A stretch of DNA of 64,000 nt, from assembly GCA_963725145.1 (NCBI GenBank), contig CAVRXL010000012.1, forward strand, positions 434,001 to 498,000, read 5' to 3'. The notes under the pieces were generated by a model. It ran no database searches and was not told where the DNA came from. It saw nothing but the letters and a program-made list of their open reading frames with translations. This DNA comes from DATAEE01 sp963725145. GTDB lineage: Bacteria > Acidobacteriota > Vicinamibacteria > Vicinamibacterales > 2-12-FULL-66-21. Of this stretch, positions 52,136-60,434 are shown in pieces (position 1 is the stretch's first letter; every line of letters begins with the position of its first letter). Position numbers and translations under genes: made by a program.

Positions 52136-52536
52136 AGGGATCCTGGAGAGGCGTCGTGAAGACGAACATGACAACCGCGCAGTGCCGGGACACCGGTATG
52201 GCGCTGGTGCTCGTGCTCCTGTTGTTTGCGCTCGTCCGCGGGGGGGGCGCGTTCATCATCTGGGCGACCGGGCTGCACGTTCTCAACATGATCGCGCCTC
52301 GGCTCTATCATCCGGCCGCGATCGTCTGGTTTGGCGTGACCGAACGGCTGGGCACGGTCGTCTCACGCGTGCTCTTGTCGGTCGTCTTTTTTGCCGTCGT
52401 GACCCCTGTGGCGCTGGTGCGCAAAGCGCTCGGCAAGGATTCTTTGCAGTTGAAGATCTTCAAGGCGGGACGTGAGTCCGTGATGGAGGTGCGCGATCAC
52501 ACCTTCACGGGACCGGACCTGGAGCGACCCTACTGA
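52132..52536 (+). CDS. SxtJ-like small membrane protein
   Basis: A 134-residue protein with two main hydrophobic spans (MALVLVLLLFALVRGGGAFI and VVSRVLLSVVFFAVVTPVALV, in part) and a charged C-terminus with GPDLERPY. It matches SxtJ-type proteins by size, topology and position: they are found next to carbamoyltransferases, first noted in the saxitoxin cluster. Function unknown; probably an assistant of the carbamoyltransferase or its lipid-linked substrate. Its start overlaps the GT4 stop by 4 bases. Confidence 0.8.
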   Translation: MKGSWRGVVKTNMTTAQCRDTGMALVLVLLLFALVRGGGAFIIWATGLHVLNMIAPRLYHPAAIVWFGVTERLGTVVSRVLLSVVFFAVVTPVALVRKALGKDSLQLKIFKAGRESVMEVRDHTFTGPDLERPY

Positions 52537-52561
52537 CCTGCGCGAGAATGGAGCGTGCGAG

Positions 52562-52711
52562 ATGGAGTTTCTACGAGATCTCCTCGGATTCTTCGGCAAC
52601 CGGAAGAAGTACTGGCTTCTGCCGATCGTGATCATCCTGCTGGCGTTCGGCGTCCTGATCGTCCTGACCAGCGGATCCGCGATCGCGCCGTTTATCTACA
52701 CGCTGTTCTAA
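52562..52711 (+). CDS. DUF5989-like 49-residue membrane protein
   Basis: ATG 52562 opens a 49-codon gene reading MEFLRDLLGFFGNRKKYWLL and then a membrane helix (PIVIILLAFGVLIVLTSGSA), ending IAPFIYTLF. The pattern is that of the DUF5989 family, commonly sandwiched between SxtJ and a carbamoyltransferase, exactly as here. Too short for ordinary ORF calling. Confidence 0.85.
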   Translation: MEFLRDLLGFFGNRKKYWLLPIVIILLAFGVLIVLTSGSAIAPFIYTLF

Positions 52712-52757
52712 GGCGGTTGACGACGGCGCAGAACGCAAAGGCAAAGAAGGACGTGCT

Positions 52758-54617
52758 ATGAAACGGGCGATTCTAGGCATATCGGCCTACTACCACGACA
52801 GCGCGGCCGCCGTGCTGGTCGACGGCGAGATTGTCGCCGCCGCACAGGAGGAACGGTTCACGCGGAAGCGGCACGATTCGTCGTTCCCGGAGCAGGCGGC
52901 CCGGTATGTCCTGGACGAGGCGGGCCTGAAGTACCGGGATCTCCAGGCCGTTGCGTTCTACGACAAGCCCTTCCTGAAGTTTGAGCGTCTCCTCGAGACA
53001 TATCACGCGTTCGCGCCTCGAGGCTTCGCGAGCTTTTCGTCGGCGATCCCGGTGTGGATCAAGGAGAAGCTCTTCATGAAGAGGGCGCTGCGGCAGGCGC
53101 TCGAGACGCTCGGCCAGGGGGACGTGCCCGTCTTCTTTCCCGAGCATCATCTCTCCCACGCCGCGAGCGCGTTCTACCCGTCTCCGTTCAGAGAAGCGGC
53201 CATCGTGACCGTGGACGGAGTCGGCGAGTGGGCGACCACCACGATCGGCCACGGGCGGGACAAGGAGATCAAGATCCTTCGTGAGCTGAGATTTCCCCAC
53301 TCGCTTGGACTGCTGTACTCGGCGTTCACCTACTACACCGGGTTCAAGGTCAACAGCGGCGAGTACAAGTTGATGGGCCTCGCGCCGTACGGCAATCCGG
53401 GTGCGCAGCAGACCAGGGATTTTGCCGCGAAGATTGCGACCGAGCTCGTCGACATTCGGGAGGACGGCTCGATCCTCCTGAACATGGACTACTTCGACTT
53501 CGCCACCGGGCTTCGGATGGTCAACGAGCAGAAATGGGAGCGCCTCTTCGGTGTTCCCGCGCGCGACCCGGAGTCGGATATCGAGCCCGTCTACATGAAC
53601 ATGGCCCTCGCCATCCAGGAGATCACCGAGGACATTGTCCTCAAGCTCGGTCGATCGGCGAAGAGTCTGACGGGAAGCAAGAACCTGGTGCTGGCGGGCG
53701 GCGTCGCGCTGAACTGCGTCGCGAACGGCAAGCTCCTGAAGGCCGGCGTCTTTGACGACATGTGGATTCAGCCGGCGGCGGGGGACGCGGGAGGCGCCGT
53801 CGGCGCCGCCCTGGCCGTATGGCATATCCGGGAGGGTCAGCCTCGCCGCGTGACCTCGGGCGGCGATGCCATGCAGGGCGGGTTCCTTGGCCCGGAGTTC
53901 TCGAGCCGGGCGATCAAGCGAGCCATCGACCGATACGAAGGGGTCGCCCGCCACTATCCGGACTTCTGCGAGCTCGCTCGGGAGGTCGCCGCGAAGCTGG
54001 CCGACGGCAAGGTGATCGGCTGGTTCCAGGGCCGCATGGAATTCGGACCGCGAGCCCTGGGCAACCGAAGCATCCTGGGGGACGCGCGCAACCCCGAGAT
54101 GCAGAAGAAGATGAACCTGAAGATCAAGTACCGTGAGGGGTTTCGACCCTTCGCGCCGGCCGTCCTCGAAGAGGACGTGCAGGACCACTTCGAACTGGAT
54201 CGTCCGTCTCCCTACATGCTTCTCGTCGTACCGGTCCGGGAGGAAAAACAGATCCCGCTGCCCGCCGACTATGCGAATCGCAGCATCTACGACCGGCTGT
54301 ATTTCCTGCGGTCGGACCTGCCCGCGATCACCCACGTGGATTACTCGGCGCGAATCCAGACCGTGAATCGGGAGGTCAATGCCCGCTACTGGGAATTGAT
54401 TTCGGAGTTCAAGAGGCTGACCGGCTACGGCGTGATCGTCAACACGAGCTTCAACGTGCGAGGCGAGCCGATTGTCTGTACTCCGGAGGAGGCGTACCGC
54501 TGCTTCATGCGGACGGAGATGGACTACCTCGTCCTCGGCGACTACGTGATGGCGAAGGAAGAACAGCCGGCTTTCCGTGATGTCGGGGACTGGCGCAAAG
54601 AATTCACGCTCGACTAA
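52758..54617 (+). CDS. Carbamoyltransferase (NodU/CmcH family)
   Basis: A 619-residue enzyme that uses carbamoyl phosphate and ATP to add carbamoyl groups to a sugar hydroxyl. The N-terminal Kae1-like domain has ILGISAYYHDSAAAVLVDG and the metal-binding HHLSHAASAF; LAGGVALNCVANGKLL and WIQPAAGDAGGAVGAA follow; the C-terminal YrdC-like domain has RMEFGPRALGNRSILGD and NTSFNVRGEPIVCTPEEAYRCF. Full family length. It forms a module with SxtJ and DUF5989-like proteins. Confidence 0.95.
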   Translation: MKRAILGISAYYHDSAAAVLVDGEIVAAAQEERFTRKRHDSSFPEQAARYVLDEAGLKYRDLQAVAFYDKPFLKFERLLETYHAFAPRGFASFSSAIPVWIKEKLFMKRALRQALETLGQGDVPVFFPEHHLSHAASAFYPSPFREAAIVTVDGVGEWATTTIGHGRDKEIKILRELRFPHSLGLLYSAFTYYTGFKVNSGEYKLMGLAPYGNPGAQQTRDFAAKIATELVDIREDGSILLNMDYFDFATGLRMVNEQKWERLFGVPARDPESDIEPVYMNMALAIQEITEDIVLKLGRSAKSLTGSKNLVLAGGVALNCVANGKLLKAGVFDDMWIQPAAGDAGGAVGAALAVWHIREGQPRRVTSGGDAMQGGFLGPEFSSRAIKRAIDRYEGVARHYPDFCELAREVAAKLADGKVIGWFQGRMEFGPRALGNRSILGDARNPEMQKKMNLKIKYREGFRPFAPAVLEEDVQDHFELDRPSPYMLLVVPVREEKQIPLPADYANRSIYDRLYFLRSDLPAITHVDYSARIQTVNREVNARYWELISEFKRLTGYGVIVNTSFNVRGEPIVCTPEEAYRCFMRTEMDYLVLGDYVMAKEEQPAFRDVGDWRKEFTLD

Positions 54618-54624
54618 TCGGCCG

Positions 54625-55551
54625 ATGCAGCCAGACACCGTGAAGCCTCGCATCGGGATTTGCGTCCCCACGTTCAAGCGGCCGGACCAGCTGCAGCGGC
54701 TGCTGGTGGCGCTCGGCCAGCAGACCTCCGACGACCGGTTCAGCTACTCCATTCACGTCGTCGACAACGACAGTCGGAGGTCGGCCGAGAGCGTGACGCT
54801 CGCGTTCGCGGCAACGGCGCCGCTGCCGGTGACCTACGACGTCGAGCCCGTGCAGAATATCGCCCTCACGCGCAACCGAGCCGTACGTTCGGCGACGGGC
54901 GATTTCATCGCGTTCATCGACGATGACGAGACGCCGCCGTCCGACTGGCTGCTGAACCTGTTTGTCGCGTGCGAACGTTACCGGGCGGATGGCGTTCTTG
55001 GCCCGGTGAGGCCGCGTTTCGAGCCAGGCGCCCCCCCATGGTTGCGGCGAAGCGGTCTGTGTGAAAGGCCGTCGCACCCGACCGGCAAGGTTCTGAGCCA
55101 CCTGGATACGCGCTCTGGCAACTTCCTCTTTCGTCGCCGCATACTCGACGGCGTCCAGGAGCCGTTTCCGGCCGAGATGGGAAGGACGGGCGGCGAGGAC
55201 ATGGACTTCTTCAAAACGATGATCGCCCGTGGATGCGTGTTCGTCTGGTGTGAAGAGGCGGCGGTCTATGAAGTCGTCGCCCCCGAACGGTACAGCCGCG
55301 GATTCTATCTCGACAAATCCCTTCGCATCGGCGGGCTCACGGGCGAGATGGTGAGGGAGACCCCTTCGGAGCGGTGGCGAGCATTGTTTCGGTCGATCGG
55401 CTCGCTGCTCGTGTACGGTCCGCGCGCCGTCGCCGGCCTCCTCGTCGGCTCTCACGTGTCCATGCGGCACGGCGTGAAGGTCGCGTACCATCTCGGTCGT
55501 ATCTCCGGTTGTCTGGGGTTCGTACCTGTGCGGTATAGACGCGAGCAATGA
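54625..55551 (+). CDS. Glycosyltransferase family 2
   Basis: A 308-residue GT-A enzyme. Start IGICVPTFKRPDQLQRLL, donor loop VVDNDSRRS, metal motif FIDDDETPPSDW, and an acceptor region GNFLFRRRILDGV with GGEDMDFF. A C-terminal hydrophobic tail with YGPRAVAGLLVGSHVS may touch the membrane. ATG 54625 follows the carbamoyltransferase stop by 7 bases. The conserved ED of GGEDMDF supports an active enzyme. Confidence 0.9.
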   Translation: MQPDTVKPRIGICVPTFKRPDQLQRLLVALGQQTSDDRFSYSIHVVDNDSRRSAESVTLAFAATAPLPVTYDVEPVQNIALTRNRAVRSATGDFIAFIDDDETPPSDWLLNLFVACERYRADGVLGPVRPRFEPGAPPWLRRSGLCERPSHPTGKVLSHLDTRSGNFLFRRRILDGVQEPFPAEMGRTGGEDMDFFKTMIARGCVFVWCEEAAVYEVVAPERYSRGFYLDKSLRIGGLTGEMVRETPSERWRALFRSIGSLLVYGPRAVAGLLVGSHVSMRHGVKVAYHLGRISGCLGFVPVRYRREQ

Positions 55552-55577
55552 CCGAGTCGCTCTGAATCTCACCTGGC

Positions 55578-56469
55578 ATGGCGATTCTCGACGGATATCT
55601 GAGAGCAGAGAATAAAAGATTGAGAGCAGAGAGATACTTCCGCCAGCATGGATTGCGGGGGTTGACCCAAAGGTTAGTCGCCCAGGCCAAGCGTCGGCTC
55701 TTCTTCGACAGGGATCTCGTCCTGTGGGCTGACTTGCCCAATTGGAATCCGGATGAGTCCGTGACGAATCAGCTCGTGACACTCAGAGAAATCAAGCAAA
55801 GTTTTCGGAGATTGACGAGCAGCTCTACGCACGCCTCCTGAAGGAGCACGTTGGCACGGTCGTCGATCGAAACTTCAAACGCCGCTTCGACCAGCATGCG
55901 ACGCTTTGGTGCCTGCTGCGGGACGGAGAACCTGCGGGATACATCTGGACCATCGACGGCCGGACGATGTCGCCCCCCTTCCTTCCGATGACCCATCATG
56001 ATGCCCACTTCGACGACGGGTTCGTCTTTCCAGAGCACCGCGGTCAGAACGGTCTCTCCCAGTTGATCCAGCTCGTCCTGACAAGACTGATAGGCCCGGG
56101 GCTTCCAGCGGGCCCACCTCGACCGCCGAGTGGAACAAGCCCGCGCAGCGCTCGCTCGCCAGGTCCGGCTTCAAGCCCCTGGGCTATGCGAGAAGGCGAA
56201 CTCGACGCGGCAAGACCATCGTGACCTGGTGGTCGATGCAGGTCACTAGGTCCGAGTCGCTCGCCAGGTCCGGCTTCAAACCCCTGGGCTATGCGAGAAA
56301 GCGAACTCGACGCGGCAAGACCATCGTGACCTGGTGGTACGATGCACACTGCAGTTACGAGACCGCCGAGTGGAACAAGCCCGCGCAGCGCTCGCTCGCC
56401 AGGTCCGGCTTCAAACCCCTGGGCTATGCGAGAAAGCGAACTCGACGCGGCAAGACCATCGTGACCTGA
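55578..56469 (+). pseudogene. GNAT-type acetyltransferase, frameshifted, with in-frame repeats at its end
   Basis: Three overlapping frames together give one GNAT-like protein. Frame 1 (55578 to about 55800) reads YFRQHGLRGLTQRLVAQAKR to NQLVTLREIKQ; a shift near 55800 in AAAGTTTT leads to EIDEQLYARLLKEHV, then FVFPEHRGQNGLSQLIQLVL; a second shift around 56095 at CCCGGGG leads to TAEWNKPAQRSLARSGFKPLG. The last part is present in three in-frame copies. GNAT fold identity is supported by the substrate pocket PMTHHDAHFDDGFV and FPEHRGQNG loop. Either a decayed gene or sequencing errors in homopolymers. Next gene begins directly at the stop. Confidence 0.6.
56121..56468 (+). repeat. Three in-frame copies of the acetyltransferase C-terminal coding segment
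   Basis: Copy 1 is 56121-56232, copy 3 is 56361-56468, exactly 240 bases apart; a shortened copy 2 is 56257-56337. Offsets between copies (105 and 135) are multiples of 3, so all stay in the same frame. Copies 2 and 3 are identical in their shared part, while copy 1 differs at two places (AAG and AGG against AAA and AAA codons). The unit encodes ARSGFKPLGYAR-K/R-RTRRGKTIVT. Confidence 0.9.
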
Positions 56470-57523
56470 CGTTCCGAGCGCTATTCGGTCCTTGTCGACG
56501 ACATCACGCGCGATCAGTGGTGGCAGATCCTCAAGACGTTCTCCGACGCGTCGATCTACCAGACGTGGGAGTACGGAGATGTCAGGTGGGGCCAGCCGAA
56601 TCTGAGTCGACTCGTTGTTCGCGACGACAACGGGGACATTGTCGCAGCCGCGCAAGCGCGCATCCTCAAGATACCCATGGTGCGGGCAGGGATCGCCTAT
56701 GTGGCGTGGGGACCGATGTGGCAGCCCCGTGGCAAGCCGAGATGCGTCGAAAACCTGGTCCACTGCCTCCGTGCGCTGAAGGAGGAGTACGTGGTCAGGC
56801 GCGGCCTGCTCCTGCGCCTTCGACCCTTTGGGTTCGAAGAAAGCGATGCGGACGTCAAGCAGGCGCTTCTGGAGTCGGGCTACGCCCTCACCGATGGTGC
56901 CTCTCGCGAACAGCACCGGACGATTCTGGTCGATCTGGAGCCGAGCGCGGAGGACCTGAAGCGCCAGCTCCGAAAGAAGTGGCGGTACAACCTTCGCCAG
57001 GCCGAAGACGCGCGGTCTGGAGATCGTGGAGCGATACGACGCGAGTCTGTTCCGCCCTTTCATCTCTCTCTATGACGAGATACTCGACACAAAGAAGTTT
57101 CAGCCCGGCTCGAGCGTGGACGAGTTCCGCAGGGTTCAGGAACAGCTGCCTTCCGAGCAGCGGATGCGGATGACGATCTGTCAGGCGAACGGAGAAGCCG
57201 TGGCCGGGTCCGCGTGCTCCGCCATCGGCGACTCGGTCGTCGGATTACTGGGCGCCTCCGGTGAGAAGGGACGGCTCGTGAACGCATCCTACCTGCTGCA
57301 GTGGGATGAAATCCTCTGGTCGAAGCAGGCGGGGAAGCGGCTCCTCGATCTGGGCGGGATCAACCCGGAAACGAATCCCGGCGTGTATCACTTCAAGTCA
57401 GGCTTGCGCGGAAGCGAGGTCACATTTCTGGGTGTCTACGACATCTGTGCGAGCTGGCTGTTGCACAAAGCCACGCTGGCGCTGGAGCGTGCGGCGCAGT
57501 GCGCGAAAGGGTGCCCTGAGTAA
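56470..57523 (+). pseudogene. FemAB-like/GNAT-fold transferase, frameshifted
   Basis: The first frame begins right after the stop at 56467-56469 with RSERYSVLVDDITRDQWWQIL and continues to KWRYNLRQAEDA near 57015. One extra base there moves to the frame of GLEIVERYDASLFRPFISLYDEILD, which ends at 57523. LLDLGGINPETNPGVYHFKSGL and KWRYNLRQAE are classic FemAB-family patterns. No ATG, GTG or TTG exists in the first frame before 56677, so the 5' end is also damaged or was fused to the repeats upstream. Third FemAB-like gene of the locus. Confidence 0.75.
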
Positions 57524-57526
57524 GCG

Positions 57527-58813
57527 ATGACGAGCCGGTCTACGTTCGGCGGAGAGTGTCTGGACCTGCGATCCCCGACGACGGGTGGCGTGGAACCTGG
57601 ACCGCTCGACGGGCTTACGATCTTCAGGTTCGCTCACATGTTCCGGAATCCGAACGCCGGCGGCATGGAACGCTACCTGGACGATCTGAACCGGCGACTC
57701 CTTGCGCGAAACAAGATGCGCATCCTGCAGATGTATCTGACGAGCGAGACCGCGCCGTTGACGATCACGGTCGAGCAGGTCGGGCGGGGCGAGCTCGTCT
57801 GGATTCCGTCGACGGTGAAGCAGGCGCACCTGACACCGACGACGCGAGCGCGGCGATTGTGGCGAACGCTCAAGAGGCGTCTCACACGCGATCCCTTCGT
57901 CCGCCATGATTTCCTCTTGTCGGCGCTGCAGACCTTTGCGGTGAAGCTGGCGGTGTTTCACTGGATCAGCGAGGACTCCAGAATCGTCCTGCGCTCCCTG
58001 GCGAGCGTCCTCCACGCCGTTCGTCGTCGTGAATCATTTTGAAAACACGAGGCTCGAGCAGCGGCTCGTCAGGCGACAACTTGCCGGTGCGCGTCTGGTC
58101 TCAGGCGTGTCGCACGTGGCTGTTCCCGGCTTCCTGGCGAAGAGCTTTGTCAGCGTGTCCGACGGGATAGACACGGATTTCTTCGATCCAGGCAAGGCTG
58201 TCCCAATCGACAGGAAGCCCGACGGCCCGTTGATCCTGCTGCCATCGCGCGTGACCGAGGGCAAGGGCCATCTCGATGTCGTGCACGCGCTGGCTCGCCT
58301 TTCGCGCGACGGTATCCGAGCGACGCTGGCGTTCGCCGGGCGTGTGGAGAGCGACCGACCTGCTGGAGCAAGCTCACGCGGGAGATCGCGCGCCATGGAC
58401 TGCAGGACCGGGTCATCCTCGTCGGCGGGCTCAAAGCCGAGGATCTCCGCAATTGGTACGGCGCCTGCGATCTCGTCGTGCTGACAAGCGACTCGGAGGG
58501 TCTCGGGCGCGTGCTGCTGGAGGCTCAGGCGATGAAGAAAGCGGTGGTCGCCTACGACGTCGGTGGCGTCCGGGAGGCCGTCCGTCACGGATGCGGCGGG
58601 TACCTGGTCCGGAGCGGAGACATCGACGGGCTGGCGACTCGACTCAGGGAGCTCCTCGAACAGACAGGCCTCCGCCAACGGATGGAAGACATGGGCCGAG
58701 CATACGTCGTCGAACGCTTCTCGCTGGAAGCGCTCGCCGCGCGGCACGAAGGCCTGTATGCTGCCGCGCTCGGCCCGGCCGGCGCGGATGATCGACGACG
58801 GCCTACCGGATGA
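57527..58813 (+). pseudogene. Glycosyltransferase family 4, split by about three frameshifts
   Basis: Pieces 57527-58042, about 58014-58345 and 58345-58813 combine to one GT-B enzyme of about 425 residues: FRFAHMFRNPNAGGMERYLDDL (in part) for the N-terminal domain; then VVVNHFENTRLEQRLVRRQL, DGIDTDFFDPG and LLPSRVTEGKGHLDVVHALA; then RVILVGGLKAEDLRNWYGACD (in part), LTSDSEGLGRVLLEAQAMKK and VGGVREAVRHGCGGYLV. An extra C near 58008 causes the first shift; two more single-base shifts lie between about 58345 and 58385. The 3' end overlaps the stop of the minus-strand beta-helix gene. Confidence 0.8.
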
Positions 58814-60236
58814 TTCGCAGGTTGTTCGGCGGCCCCGGCGAGGGCAGCGGCCCACCAGATCTCAGCGGATGGGGGTAAGGATACGGAATGTAGTACAGCG
58901 ACCACGTATTGGTCGCCGTGCATTTGTAGAGCTGTCCGTCCGGGCCGGCGCTGTTGCTGTTCCACTCTCCTTGGTCGGTGGCCCAGTAGCCCACGCCAGT
59001 CGTGCAGGTTGACGGGCGAGCCGCGAGCGTGCCGCGCCCGACCCCAGACGTGCCGTTGAAGGATGCACTGAACTGGTAGTAGTCGCGGTTGTTCCTTATC
59101 TGCAGCGCCAGGTTCGCGGCGTCGCCGGCGGCCATCCACCCGGAGTTCAGCTCCGCGGGCATCTCCACACCGTTCAGCAGATTCCTCCACATGTACACGG
59201 GCGCCTTGGCTTGCGCGGGCGCGGCACCGCTGAAATTCCAGTTGGACGCGTCCGTGGAGGCTCCAATCTGATCCCGGCACAAATAGCCGGCGAACCCCGG
59301 CCATGTTCTGGTCGACGGACGAGGATGCCATTGCACTTGCTCCAGTTGCCCCGATCGTCTCCGGTCCGGACGTTGTCGAACTGGATCGAATTCTCGCTGT
59401 AACCGCTGAGCGTGTTATCGAAGATCATCCCCGTGCCGCCACGCATGAACAGCGGCACGCGAGAAGCCTCCGATGTTGACGTTCATGGTGTTCTTGTACA
59501 CTTCCCACAGTCGAATCGCACGAATGTTGTCGCCTTGAATCGAATGGGCCTCGACATACGAGTTGGTGAGTTGGTTGAACCGAAAGACGAAGCGCCCGCC
59601 GAGGTTCCCGTCAACCGTGTTGTGAAAAAGCCGCCCGTTATCGTCGACACATTGTCTTCAAAGTAGACCGCGTGCGAGCCGCCCAGGTCGAGCGGCTCCG
59701 ACCAGCGGTCACTTCCGCCGGTATCGGTGTACTCCCCGAAGACGACGAAGCGACAATTCGTCGAGGTGTTGTTGTCAAAAAGGCCTTCGGTCGGACGGGA
59801 AGCCGCTATCCGTCGAACCGATGAACAGGATGCACTCCGTCCACGAGGGGTTCTGAAACGTGTTGTTGTGGATGCGGAATCCGATGCTTCCTTCGACCGT
59901 CCAGTTGGAGTTGTTGAACCTGAAGCCGCTGATCCGCGAGCCGGAGTTGTACAGGTTGAAGCCGCCGGTGATCAAGGTACTCGACGCGCCGGCTCCCGTA
60001 ATGGTGAGGCTCTTGTTCACGATGCTGATGTTCGGCGACCACGTCGCGCTGCCGGCCGTGACATTGATCGTCGCGCCGTTGGCGGCGTTGTTGACGCACG
60101 CGGCCACGCTCGCCCGATCCGGCGTGCTGGTCCAGGTCGGATTCGAACCTGTGCATGCCGCCGCCGCGTCGGAGGCCCAGATCGGAGCAAAGGCCGCCAG
60201 AAGAAAGAATGTGAACCTCACCCAGACTTTCGACAT
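58803..60236 (-). pseudogene. Exported right-handed beta-helix protein, frameshifted at least four times
   Basis: A signal peptide (FTFFLLAAFAPIWASDAAAA) at 60236 starts a beta-helix protein: NAANGATINVTAGSATW, ITGAGASSTLITGGF, FRIHNNTFQNPSW, GLFDNNTSTNCRFVVFGEY, NGRLFHNTVDGN, YKNTMNVNIGGFSR, GGTGMIFDNTLSGYSENSIQ and a C-terminal SLYYIPYPYPHPLRS. The frame changes near 59790-59820, 59650, 59463 and 59335, alternating between the same two frames. Beta-helix proteins often are polysaccharide lyases or surface proteins. The C-terminus has no PEP-CTERM signal. A sigma-54-like promoter lies 60 bases upstream. Confidence 0.75.
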
Positions 60237-60296
60237 GTCACCGCCTCAGAATCAGGTCGAATGATACACTTTGTGGAGGGGAGCCGCCGAAGGCCT

Positions 60297-60312
60297 AGCA
60301 ACGTTGTTGCCA
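60297..60312 (-). promoter_or_regulatory. Candidate sigma-54 (-24/-12) promoter of the beta-helix gene
   Basis: On the minus strand TGGCAACAACGTTGCT matches TGGCACG-N4-TTGCW with TGGC and TTGCT perfect and correct spacing. Transcription would start near 60285, about 50 bases before the ATG at 60236. Its layout is the best of the sigma-54-like sites in the window. Confidence 0.65.
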
Positions 60313-60335
60313 TGATCAGCCCTTGTGCTAACTAT

Positions 60336-60359
60336 CGTGTACACAATGAGTTGTACACG
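60336..60359. promoter_or_regulatory. Palindromic operator or upstream activator site
   Basis: CGTGTACA and TGTACACG, perfect 8-base arms with an 8-base spacer. The centre is about 36 bases upstream of the -24 box at 60312 (reading minus). The position and symmetry suit a dimeric DNA-binding protein; alternatively it is the end of the carbamoyltransferase transcript, but no T-run follows. Confidence 0.5.
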
Positions 60360-60434
60360 CGCGCCCCGGGCCGATGTCGGCACGCCTTCACAGTTCTGTA
60401 GCCGCCGTAGTGGAATTCCTACCCAGCTACACGG

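Noticed and set aside
52773..54677. 634-codon minus-strand ORF opposite the carbamoyltransferase
   Set aside because: Long open antisense frames are usual in high-GC genes; the plus strand has all family motifs.
58803..60236. Beta-helix protein as a PEP-CTERM substrate of the exosortase
   Set aside because: Its C-terminus ends PPNNLRIIR without a membrane helix or a PEP motif in any frame.
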